Shown here: positions 34,200 through 42,146 of the stretch, in pieces
Layout of the letters: each line of letters opens with the position of its first letter
Position numbering within the stretch: the stretch's first letter is position 1
Source: Acidobacteriota bacterium
Lineage (GTDB): Bacteria; Acidobacteriota; Terriglobia; Bryobacterales; Bryobacteraceae
Direction: 5' to 3'
DNA length: 55,061 bases
Assembly: GCA_016178945.1 (NCBI GenBank)
Contig: JACOSH010000225.1
Coordinates: 1-55,061, forward strand
The notes under the pieces: generated by a model
The model's input: the letters and a program-made list of their open reading frames with translations, nothing else
The model's database searches: none
What the model was told of the DNA's origin: nothing
Translations under genes and position numbers: made by a program

Positions 34200-35977
34200 G
34201 TGGAAACCAGGATATCGTGGCGGTCGGCCAGCTCCCGTGCGGCGGGAGTCACGATGGTCTTGCGCCCGATGTAGATCTTCTTGGCCGCTTGGATGGCGGC
34301 GCGGACGTCGCTCTCACACACGAAATCGACGACGGGAGGCGGCGGAGGGATCCGCGCGGGGTCGGGACCCGCTGAAGCCGCCGGAGACGGCGTTCTGCGC
34401 GCGGCCAGGAAGCGGTCCACAACTTGGGCGGCAGCGAAGGGAGCCGGCGCCCGGTCCGAGCAACCGCAGCTTGGAGTTGGCGCCGGGGAGGCGGCCGCCG
34501 GGGCCGCCGGCGAGACGGCAATGCCGCGCTGGGCCAAGTACCGCTCGACCGCTGCGCCCACAGTCCGGCGATCAGCGGTGGCAGCGCCGGCAGCGCCCGT
34601 CACGGGAACCTCGAAGGCTTCCTCGGCGCTGCGGACCGCGTAGGCGATGCGTTTGATGTTGATCAAGTGCAGCGGGCCGATATTGTCGCTGGTAATATTG
34701 CCGGCCATCGCCCCGCAGCCCAGGGTCATCGAAGGGAACACGTTGGTCGTGATGCCCGTCGATCCCTGCGGCGCGGGCGTGTTGACCAGAATGCGAAACG
34801 CCGGCATGCGCATGCCGAACTCGCGAATCCGGGCGTCGTCCTTGGAATAGATGACGCAGGTATGGCCCAGGCCGCCGAAGCGCAGAATGGCTTCGCAAGC
34901 GTCCAGCGCGGCGGCGAAATCCGCGACAAAATAGAGCGCCAGTACCGGCGAAAGCTTCTCCGCGGAAAGCGGGTGCTGCTTGCCGATGCCCTCGATCTCC
35001 GCCACCAGAATCGAAGTGCCGGAGGGAACCTGGAAACCCGCCATCGAGGCGATCTTGTCGGGAGGCTGGCCGACGCACTTGGGATTGACGGTCCAGTTCG
35101 GCGTCAACAGCAGCTTGCCCAGCGCCTCCCGCTCGGCCGGGCTGCAAAAGTAGGCCTTGCGCGCCTTCAGCTCCGCGACGATCGCGTCGCGCAGCCCGGA
35201 TTCGGCGACGATGGCCTGCTCGCTCGAGCAAACCGTTCCGTAGTCGAAAGATTTTCCCTCGACCACTTTGGCCACCGCGCCGGCAATGTCGGCGCTCGAC
35301 TCGATGAGAACCGGGACATTGCCCGGTCCCACGCCGAAAGCGGGCTTACCGCTGGAATACGCGGCTTTGACGATCCCATGCCCTCCCGTCGACAGGATCA
35401 CCCCGGTGCGCTCATGACGCATGAGCGCGTTGGTGCCCTCAAGAGTGGGGTTCGTGATGCACTGGAGGATGTCTTCGGGCGCGCCGGCTTCGACGGCGGC
35501 CCCGTAGAGAATGCCGGCCGTCTCGCAGGTGCATTGCCTGGCGTTGGGATGCGGGCTGAGAACCACGGCGTTGCCGGCCTTGAGCGAGATGAGCGATTTG
35601 TAGATAGCCGTGGAAGTCGGGTTGGTGGTGGGAAGGATGGCCGCCACAACGCCCACGGGCACGCCGATCTCGATGACGCGCTCCTCGGGGATTTCTCGCA
35701 GCACTCCGACGGTTTTCAGACCGCGCATGCGGCGCGGCAGCAGATCGGCGCACAGCAGGTTCTTGGCGTGCTTGTCCTTGCCGTTGCCGTACCCGGTCTC
35801 GGCGGCAGCCATCTCGGCCAGTCGCTCGGAGTGGGCGCGCGCCGCGGCGGCCATGCGCTCGACGATGGCGTCCACCTGCTCCTGGGTGTACGCGCGATAC
35901 TTGCGGGACGCAGCCCAGGCTTTTTCAGTCTTGGAGCGGACCTCTTGAATCGAGACGAGGTCTTTATCGTGCAGCAT
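34196..35977 (-). CDS. BMC-type CoA-acylating aldehyde dehydrogenase with C-terminal targeting/EutQ-like extension
   Basis: 593 aa. Residues 1-475 are an acetaldehyde/propionaldehyde dehydrogenase (EutE/PduP family) that turns an aldehyde, NAD and CoA into acyl-CoA: catalytic Cys250 in [45 protein letters not shown]. The extra 115 residues carry two amphipathic helices typical of shell-encapsulation peptides ([29 protein letters not shown]) separated by Ala/Pro linker with a Cys-Gly-Cys, then [11 protein letters not shown] and [16 protein letters not shown], which resembles the N-terminal module of EutQ. Starts 24 nt after the shell gene. Substrate probably acetaldehyde or lactaldehyde-derived; not determinable here. 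Confidence 0.9.
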   Translation of the reverse strand: MLHDKDLVSIQEVRSKTEKAWAASRKYRAYTQEQVDAIVERMAAAARAHSERLAEMAAAETGYGNGKDKHAKNLLCADLLPRRMRGLKTVGVLREIPEERVIEIGVPVGVVAAILPTTNPTSTAIYKSLISLKAGNAVVLSPHPNARQCTCETAGILYGAAVEAGAPEDILQCITNPTLEGTNALMRHERTGVILSTGGHGIVKAAYSSGKPAFGVGPGNVPVLIESSADIAGAVAKVVEGKSFDYGTVCSSEQAIVAESGLRDAIVAELKARKAYFCSPAEREALGKLLLTPNWTVNPKCVGQPPDKIASMAGFQVPSGTSILVAEIEGIGKQHPLSAEKLSPVLALYFVADFAAALDACEAILRFGGLGHTCVIYSKDDARIREFGMRMPAFRILVNTPAPQGSTGITTNVFPSMTLGCGAMAGNITSDNIGPLHLINIKRIAYAVRSAEEAFEVPVTGAAGAATADRRTVGAAVERYLAQRGIAVSPAAPAAASPAPTPSCGCSDRAPAPFAAAQVVDRFLAARRTPSPAASAGPDPARIPPPPPVVDFVCESDVRAAIQAAKKIYIGRKTIVTPAARELADRHDILVST

Positions 35978-36001
35978 GAGTCAGGCGTCGCGGGACGCGA
36001 G

Positions 36002-36295
<294 letters not shown>

Positions 36296-36323
36296 AACGC
36301 CTCCTGTTGAGATAAGAGACTAA

Positions 36324-36371
36324 GGTACCACGAGGGGCTTGCTTCAAGCAAAGAGCGGGCGCGTGGTAACC
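36324..36371. promoter_or_regulatory. Nested inverted repeats between BMC operon and selenoprotein gene
   Basis: Outer arms GGTACCACG (36324-36332) and CGTGGTAACC (36362-36371, one extra A) enclose a perfect 13-bp palindrome TTGCTT-C-AAGCAA (36339-36351). It lies in the 84-nt divergent spacer, so a regulator bound here could control both transcripts. TAACCT (36367-36372), inside the right arm, lies 7 nt before the + ATG. Confidence 0.5.
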
Positions 36372-36379
36372 TCGGGAGC

Positions 36380-37207
36380 ATGGATGCGAAGCGCGCGCCT
36401 TCTGCCTCGGCGCTGGCCGCACTCACCGGCGTGCTGGCCGCCCTGACTTGTTGTCTTCCGGCGGGCGCGCTGTGGATGGCCGCCGGTCTGGCCGGAGTTT
36501 CGGCGATCGTCGCGCCGCTTCGCCCGTACCTGCTGGCGTTCGCGGTTCTGGCGGTGGCTTTCGGCTTCTGGCAGAGCCATCGCGCCCGGCGTTGCGGCCT
36601 GCGCAGGAGCCGGAGCAGCCTGATCCTGCTGTGGACCGCCGCCGCCGTGATCGCCGCCAGCGTGCTGATCCCGGACCGCATCGCGGCCTTCATGGCCGGC
36701 GGCGAGTCCGCGGCCGCGGCGCCGTCATCCGTTCAAACCTTCGACCCGGCTCTGTTCCAGCGAACCTTCGATGCCCATCTCGACGAGACCCGCATCGTGG
36801 TCTTGCTGTCGCCGACTTGAACCACCTGTTTGCGGGGGGCCTCCGCAATCCAGTCCGTGCTACGAGGATCGCCCGACCAGCGTCTGCGAGCGCTGGTGGT
36901 GTGGGAGCCGATCCTGGCCACCGATTGGGTGGGACCGCGACCGCTTGCGCTGGGGAGAGTCGGCGATCCCCGCGCCGTCCAGTTTTGGGACCAGCGGAAT
37001 CAACTCTCGGGCCTGATGGGCGGCCCGCCACGCTTCCAGGACAAACCGGCGTATCAAGTCCTGTTCGACATGGGCGACACGATCTGGGACTTTGTGGCGG
37101 TCTATCCGCCTGGGGTCGCCTGGAACGGCGGCGCGGCCCAGCCGAGTTTCGCCGGCGGAGCGGTGGTGAAGGTGATCGAAGGCCTGCGGACGGCTATACC
37201 AAGATAA
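36380..37207 (+). CDS. Probable selenoprotein: MerT-like membrane domain fused to UxxC thioredoxin-like domain
   Basis: One reading frame, 275 aa, interrupted only by TGA at 36818-36820 (residue 147). Part 1 (1-100) has three TM helices; TM1 holds vicinal Cys24-Cys25 in ALTCCLPAG, as in mercuric transporter MerT. Part 2 reads VVLLSPT-U-TTCLRGASAI, i.e. a strand followed by a U147-x-x-C150 redox motif at the start of a helix, then ALVVWEPILATDW and RAVQFWDQRNQLSG, consistent with a thioredoxin fold. A SECIS-like hairpin follows the TGA. Without Sec decoding it would be two fragments. Sec at this place and thioredoxin-like fold are inferred; selA, selB, selC and selD are not in the window. Converges on lutC (14 nt overlap). 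Confidence 0.75.
36830..36848 (+). promoter_or_regulatory. Putative bacterial SECIS hairpin
   Basis: TTGCGG (36830-36835) pairs perfectly with CCGCAA (36843-36848); the 7-nt loop GGGGCCT starts with GG, the feature required by SelB in bacterial SECIS elements. The loop begins 15 nt after the TGA, at the short end of the usual spacing. It is within the coding frame (codons 151-157), as bacterial SECIS elements are. Confidence 0.65.
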
Positions 37208-37841
37208 CGTGGACCTCGCCCGGCCCATGGACGCCGCGCACCAGAATCTGCTCAATGTCCGCTGTCCGGCTGGGGCCCGTGATCAGGACCATCGAGCTGC
37301 GCTCCTCCACCGGAAGCGGCTGGAGCATCAGCAACTCGTCGAGCGAGGTCAGAATGCGCTCGCGCGGCACTACCGCCAGATGCACGGGCGGCAGCAGGGA
37401 GATCAGGCGCGCCTCCTGCCGGCTGGCCAGCATGACCAGCGTGCCCGTGTCGGCCAGCGCGTAGTCGGCGCTGGTGATTCCGAAGGGCATCCTGGCGCAC
37501 AGCCCGCGCAGCTCGAGCCGATCGGTGAGGCCCGATCGGACGCCGGCCAGCGCGGTAATGCCGCACTCGGCCAGGAACGGTGCGTTCGACGCGACGGCGC
37601 CGGCCGCGCCGATCACGCCCGACACGTAGTCGCGCGCGGCGTCGCGCGACGCTGCCCGGTAGGTCTTGCCCGCCAGCGCTTCCACGCACCGGCAGAGACT
37701 CTCGATGCGCGCCTCCACGGTCGCCTCGGGCGCCCGCAATCGAACCGGAGGAGGCGAAGCGGGCGCCTGCCCCTCCTGGCGGCCCAGCGCGGTCCGCACC
37801 TTGTGCAGGATGTGGTCGCGCGACATCAGCGTCTCCGCCAC
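37194..37841 (-). CDS. lutC: Lactate utilization protein C (LUD domain)
   Basis: 215 aa LUD-domain protein, third component of the LutABC L-lactate oxidation complex that feeds pyruvate. Features: SRDHILHKVRTALGR at the N-terminus, GAVASNAPFLAECGITAL, GITSADYALADTGTLVML and RLISLLPPVHLAVVPRERI, all standard for LutC. ATG 37841 overlaps the lutB stop by 16 nt. It is the last of lutA-lutB-lutC. Its 3' end runs 14 nt into the opposing selenoprotein gene. Confidence 0.92.
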   Translation of the reverse strand: MAETLMSRDHILHKVRTALGRQEGQAPASPPPVRLRAPEATVEARIESLCRCVEALAGKTYRAASRDAARDYVSGVIGAAGAVASNAPFLAECGITALAGVRSGLTDRLELRGLCARMPFGITSADYALADTGTLVMLASRQEARLISLLPPVHLAVVPRERILTSLDELLMLQPLPVEERSSMVLITGPSRTADIEQILVRGVHGPGEVHVILV

Positions 37842-39241
37842 ATCTGCCGGAAGCTCTTCGGCGCCGGCGCGGGCAGTTCACGCTGGCTGAGCCATTGGCC
37901 CAGCGGCCCGGCCTTCATCCAGCCCGGCAGGCCGCGGACGTAGCCCTCCTCGCTAGGCGCCACAAACGCTGCCGCCATCCCCAGAAACTCGTAGAGACCG
38001 GGGTGGCGCATCACCCAGGCCCAGGCTTTGAAGGCCAGCCGCTCCAGTCTGCCCTGCCCCTCGCGCGCCTGGGCTTTTTTCACCTCGGCGCGCAGATCGA
38101 GCAGCACCTTGGGGATGTCGATTTTTACCGGGCAGACCTCCGCGCAGGCGCCGCACAGACTGGACGCGAAGGGCAGCCCCGGCTCGTGCAGGGCCCCCAT
38201 GAACTGCGGCGTGATGATCGCGCCGATGGGCCCCGAGTACACCCAGGGAAAACTGTGGCCCCCGATCTTGCGGTACACCGGGCAGTGGTTGAGACAGGCG
38301 CCGCACCGGATGCAATAGAGCGACTGCCGCTTCTCGCGATCGGCCAGCAGCTTGGTGCGGCCGTTGTCGAGCAGCACGACGTAGAACTCCTCCGGTCCGT
38401 CGATCTCTTCGCCGCGCCGCGGCCCGGAGAGAATCGACGTGTACACGGTCAGCGGTTGTCCGGTGGCGCTGCGGCCCAGCAGCTTCAGGAACACGCCCAG
38501 GTCCTGCGCCCGCGGGATCATCTTCTCGATTCCCGCCACAGCGATGTGGATCCTCGGGGCGCTCGTCGTGAGCCGCGCGTTGCCTTCATTCTCCACCAGC
38601 ACAACGGCGCCGGAATCCGCCACCAGGAAATTCGCCCCGCTCACGCCGATATCCGCGGCCAGGAACTTCTCCCGCAGCACCGACCGGGCGATCAGGGTCT
38701 GCTTCTCGATGACCACCTCGCGCTCCACCGCGAGTTTCTTCTCGAACAAGTCGGCCACCTGAAACCGGGTCATATGCAGCGCCGGCGCCACGATGTGGTA
38801 CGGGCGCTCGTGGGCCAATTGCAGAATGTACTCGCCCAGATCCGTTTCCACCGCTTCGAGCTGATGATGCTCGAGGCGCTCGTTGAGATCGACCTCCTCG
38901 GTGGTCATCGACTTGGACTTCACCAGCAGCCGCGCCCCGCGCTCCTTGGCCAGGCCCAGCACAAAATCCGACACCTCGACGGCGTCCTTGCAAAAGACGA
39001 CCTTGCCTCCGTGCGCCATCACCTGCCGCTCGAATTGGTCGATGTAATAGTCGAGATTCTCGAGAGTGTGCTGCTTTAGCGCGTGAGCGTGCGTGCGAAG
39101 TTCCTGGTAGTCGGGAAGCAAGTCCGCGGTCACCGCGTGTTTGCGCTTGTCCATCAACCGTCCGGTGGCCGAATAGATGGCAAGCTGGAGCTCCGGGTTG
39201 GAAACCGTCTCGTGGATTTTTCGGTCGAAGGCAGTGGACAT
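37826..39241 (-). CDS. lutB: Lactate utilization iron-sulfur protein B
   Basis: 471 aa from ATG 39241 (MSTAFDRKIHETVSN), 2 nt after lutA; the frame is open upstream but shadows lutA. N-terminal LUD domain (about 60-300: VKSKSMTTEEVDLN, GVSGANFLVADSGAVVLVEN) followed by two 4Fe-4S motifs: CIRCGACLNHCPVY and CGACAEVCPVKIDI. A C-terminal helical part ends in Arg-rich residues. It passes electrons from lactate oxidation; acts in the cytoplasm near the membrane. All cluster Cys are present. Confidence 0.94.
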   Translation of the reverse strand: MSTAFDRKIHETVSNPELQLAIYSATGRLMDKRKHAVTADLLPDYQELRTHAHALKQHTLENLDYYIDQFERQVMAHGGKVVFCKDAVEVSDFVLGLAKERGARLLVKSKSMTTEEVDLNERLEHHQLEAVETDLGEYILQLAHERPYHIVAPALHMTRFQVADLFEKKLAVEREVVIEKQTLIARSVLREKFLAADIGVSGANFLVADSGAVVLVENEGNARLTTSAPRIHIAVAGIEKMIPRAQDLGVFLKLLGRSATGQPLTVYTSILSGPRRGEEIDGPEEFYVVLLDNGRTKLLADREKRQSLYCIRCGACLNHCPVYRKIGGHSFPWVYSGPIGAIITPQFMGALHEPGLPFASSLCGACAEVCPVKIDIPKVLLDLRAEVKKAQAREGQGRLERLAFKAWAWVMRHPGLYEFLGMAAAFVAPSEEGYVRGLPGWMKAGPLGQWLSQRELPAPAPKSFRQMWRRR

Positions 39242-39243
39242 AG

Positions 39244-39963
39244 TCAGCGGCTGGCCAAGACCTCGGCCAGATGCAGGGCGCGGATGGGCAGGCCGGCGCG
39301 AGCCAGCGCGCCTTGAAGCTGCATCAGACAACTGGAATCGATCGACACCACCGCGCCGGCGCCGGTCTTGACGATGGAGTCGATCTTGGTCCGCGCCATG
39401 CCCCCGGAAACCTCCGCGAACTTCACCGAGAACGTGCCGCCGAAACCGCAGCACTCCTCGGCGGCCTCCATCTCGCGCAGCTCCAGGCCGCGCACCTTGC
39501 GGAGCAGCCGCCGCGGGCCGCCCTTGATCTTCAGCTCGCGCAGCGCGTGACAACTGTCGTGGTAGGTGACGATCTCATCCAAATGCGCGCCGAAGTCGTC
39601 CTGGCGCACCACTTCCAGGAGGAATTGCGTGAATTCCCAGACCTTGGGTTCCAGGCGGTGCGCCCGCTCCAGCCACTCGGGTTCCTTCTGGAACAACTCG
39701 GCGAAATGGTGGCCGATCATCGAACAGCAGGAGCCGGAGGGAACCACGATGTAGTCGGCGTCCGCGAACACGTTGAGGAAATGCCGGGCCACGTCGCGCG
39801 CTTCGGCGCGGAATCCGCTATTGAAGGCCGGCTGTCCACAGCAGGTCTGGGCTTCCCGGAAGTCGATCTGGCAGCCCGCTCGCTCCAGAACCTCCGCCAT
39901 CGCCATCCCTACCCTGGGATAAAGCTGGTCCACGACGCAGGTCACGAAGATCGAAACGCGCAT
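39244..39963 (-). CDS. lutA: Lactate utilization protein A (CCG-domain Fe-S oxidoreductase)
   Basis: 239 aa with two CCG domains that bind an iron-sulfur cluster: CQIDFREAQTCCGQPAFN and VVPSGSCCSMIGHHF, TYHDSCHALRELKI and AEECCGFGGTFSVKF. Opening MRVSIFVTCVVDQLYP is the family standard. ATG 39963 is 23 nt after the Ser/Thr kinase stop, so lutABC may be read from the upstream genes as well as a local promoter. LutA with LutB and LutC oxidises L-lactate without a flavin dehydrogenase. Confidence 0.94.
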   Translation of the reverse strand: MRVSIFVTCVVDQLYPRVGMAMAEVLERAGCQIDFREAQTCCGQPAFNSGFRAEARDVARHFLNVFADADYIVVPSGSCCSMIGHHFAELFQKEPEWLERAHRLEPKVWEFTQFLLEVVRQDDFGAHLDEIVTYHDSCHALRELKIKGGPRRLLRKVRGLELREMEAAEECCGFGGTFSVKFAEVSGGMARTKIDSIVKTGAGAVVSIDSSCLMQLQGALARAGLPIRALHLAEVLASR

Positions 39964-39986
39964 GAGAACTCAAGATTGTAACACTG

Positions 39987-42146
39987 CTACTTTGCCGCAA
40001 ACTTTCTGGCGGCGGCCGGATCGGCGGCGCAGCGGAACCCGATGCGGGAATGACGCTCCGGGTTGAGCGAAGGCCGGACCGACGCCCGCACGGTTGGCGT
40101 GGGAGGCTGGGCGGGCTCCGGGGGATCGGCGGGGAGGCCAAAACCGCGCACCACCTTCAACCCGGCCTCGCCGGGGGGGAGCGTGGCCGGATTGCCCGGG
40201 TAGAGCCGATAATCGCTGCCCACCCACTCGGGCACGCCGCCGAGCAAATCCTGAAAACCGGCGGCGAGGCCGGCGGCTTTTTCCCACTCTTCCTCGGTGG
40301 GCAGCCGCTTCCCCGCCCACTCGCAAAATGCGCTTGCGTCGTTCCAGGAAACGTTCATCGCCGCCTGATCCGCTTTGTCGAAGTAGCCCGGAATCTGAGA
40401 AGGATCCGCGGGATACTTGCGGCCGGTCTGGTCGCAAAATCTCCGGTAGGCGTCGTTGGCCGCTTCGCGCTCATCGAGGTAGAAAGACTTCACGGCGACC
40501 TTGTGCGCCGGCGCCTCGTCCCGGTAGCCGAACTGTTTGCTGACTCGTCCGTCGTCCCTCCCCATCGTGAACTCGCCCTCGGGAACCAGCATCATGGCGC
40601 CGGTGGGAGTGACGAGTTTGGGAGGGTCGGGTTCCACGATCTGCTGGGGAGGCGGTTGAACCCTGGTGTGCATCCGCCACCACACCGCCGAGCCCACTCC
40701 CAGGATCACGATCGCCGCCGCCACCCACAGCTTCCAACGGCCGTCCGGCGCCGGCGCGGGTGTGGGAGTGGGAGTGGGCTCGGGAGGGGCAGGTATCTCG
40801 CGGATGTACAGCTTCTCCGTCGCTTCCGGAGCCACTTTGCGCAAAGCGGCGCGGATCTCCTCCCAGCGGATGGTGCGCGCCGCCAGGCGCTTCTCCATCA
40901 TCTTCCCGACGGTTTCCGACAGCAGCGCGGGACACTTGGGCAACAGTACATTCAGGGGGCGGGCCCGCTTGCTGACGTCGCCGTGCCAGGTCAGCCACTG
41001 GAGCTCCGACTCGATGCCGGCGAACTCGTTCTCGAACAGCGTCCGGCCGGCCAGGATTTCGTAGAAGATGAAGCCGAGCACGTAGATGTCGGCGGCGGCC
41101 CCGTCGGCTTCGCCGGCATGAGACGACTCCGGCGTCGAGTATTTCGCCTGCATCACCGTGGTTGCGGCGGGCAGCGCCGCGTGCTCGACGATATTGCCGA
41201 GAGATTCCGGCGTCAGAGGTTCGTGGAACCCGTTCCGAGCGTGAATCTCTTCGAGCCGCCGGACCGCCTCGACAAACGCCGGAATCGCCCGCGCCAGATC
41301 CGCGGGCTCGTCGGTGAGCAGCTCGCCGCTGCCGATACCGGAGTTGTCCATGGCTTGCAGCAGCTCGTCGACGCTGGAGTATCGCCTGCCTGGGTCCGGT
41401 TCCAGGCAGCGTTCCACGACTCTCGCCACGGGAGGCGGGATGTCGGGAAACTGGCTGAGGATCTCCGACGGCCCACTGGCGGCCGGTTTCTGGCCCGTGA
41501 GCATCTCGTGAAACAGCACGCCACTGGCGTAGATGTCGGTCGCGCGCGAGGGCGGGCTGCCTCGCAGCAGCTCCTGCGCCATGTAGGCCGGAGTGCCCAG
41601 CATCATGCCCTGGGTGCGGTCGCTGGCCAAGTCGCGCGAGATGCCGAAATCCATCAGCTTCACCCCCGCTTCGTCCAGCATCACGTTGAGCGGCTTGATA
41701 TCGCGGTGGATCACCTTGCGCGAGTGGATGTACCGCAGCGCATCGCAAAACTCCCGGAAAATGGGCAGGAACTCGGTCACCGGGAGACGCCCGCGATTGC
41801 TAATCCTGGCGGCAAGCGTCTCGCCGGCGATGAATTCCATCGGGATGAACAGAACCCCGCCGCTCTCGCTGATATCGTGGATCCGGGCGACGTGTGGATG
41901 CGCCATCCGCCGCGCCAGGGCCAGCTCCTGTTTGAACTTGGCCACCAGCTTGGGCTCGGCGGCGGCCATGGTGGGATCGATCATCTTGAGAGCGACGATC
42001 TCGCCGGCCAGCGTGTCGCGCGCCTGGTAGACCACGCTCATGCCGCCGGTGCCCAGGTGCTTGAGGATCAGGTAGCGTCCTGCAAACGTGTCGCCTTCGC
42101 GGAAGTGAGGTACGGTTGGGTCCTGCGATTCGTCCACGAGGTGCAT
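39987..42146 (-). CDS. Ser/Thr protein kinase with second degenerate kinase lobe and FGE-sulfatase domain
   Basis: 719 aa. Kinase domain 1 about 25-280: GTGGMSVVYQARD (P-loop), catalytic Lys54 (VALKM), Asp149 in HRDIKPLN, DFGISRD. A second region about 300-440 looks like a kinase C-lobe without N-lobe or catalytic loop: AKYSTPES, AADIYVLGFIFYEILAG, and an Arg helix RTIRWEEIRAALRK, matching the first domain's TDIYASGVLFHEMLTG. One TM about 472-492 (LWVAAAIVILGVGSAVWW), then an extracytoplasmic sulfatase-modifying-factor domain about 518-715 (MLVPEGEFTMG, AMNVSWNDASAFCEWAGKRLPTEEEWEKAAG, RIGFRCA). It overlaps the DedA/ATP-grasp gene by 79 nt. Not every FGE-domain protein makes formylglycine; here it may sense. 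Confidence 0.93.
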   Translation of the reverse strand: MHLVDESQDPTVPHFREGDTFAGRYLILKHLGTGGMSVVYQARDTLAGEIVALKMIDPTMAAAEPKLVAKFKQELALARRMAHPHVARIHDISESGGVLFIPMEFIAGETLAARISNRGRLPVTEFLPIFREFCDALRYIHSRKVIHRDIKPLNVMLDEAGVKLMDFGISRDLASDRTQGMMLGTPAYMAQELLRGSPPSRATDIYASGVLFHEMLTGQKPAASGPSEILSQFPDIPPPVARVVERCLEPDPGRRYSSVDELLQAMDNSGIGSGELLTDEPADLARAIPAFVEAVRRLEEIHARNGFHEPLTPESLGNIVEHAALPAATTVMQAKYSTPESSHAGEADGAAADIYVLGFIFYEILAGRTLFENEFAGIESELQWLTWHGDVSKRARPLNVLLPKCPALLSETVGKMMEKRLAARTIRWEEIRAALRKVAPEATEKLYIREIPAPPEPTPTPTPAPAPDGRWKLWVAAAIVILGVGSAVWWRMHTRVQPPPQQIVEPDPPKLVTPTGAMMLVPEGEFTMGRDDGRVSKQFGYRDEAPAHKVAVKSFYLDEREAANDAYRRFCDQTGRKYPADPSQIPGYFDKADQAAMNVSWNDASAFCEWAGKRLPTEEEWEKAAGLAAGFQDLLGGVPEWVGSDYRLYPGNPATLPPGEAGLKVVRGFGLPADPPEPAQPPTPTVRASVRPSLNPERHSRIGFRCAADPAAARKFAAK

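Noticed and set aside
36380-36820. Treating 36380-36820 and 36830-37207 as two genes or a nonsense pseudogene
   Set aside because: Same frame, TGA at the redox position, and SECIS-like hairpin just after it favour Sec; a pseudogene remains the main alternative.
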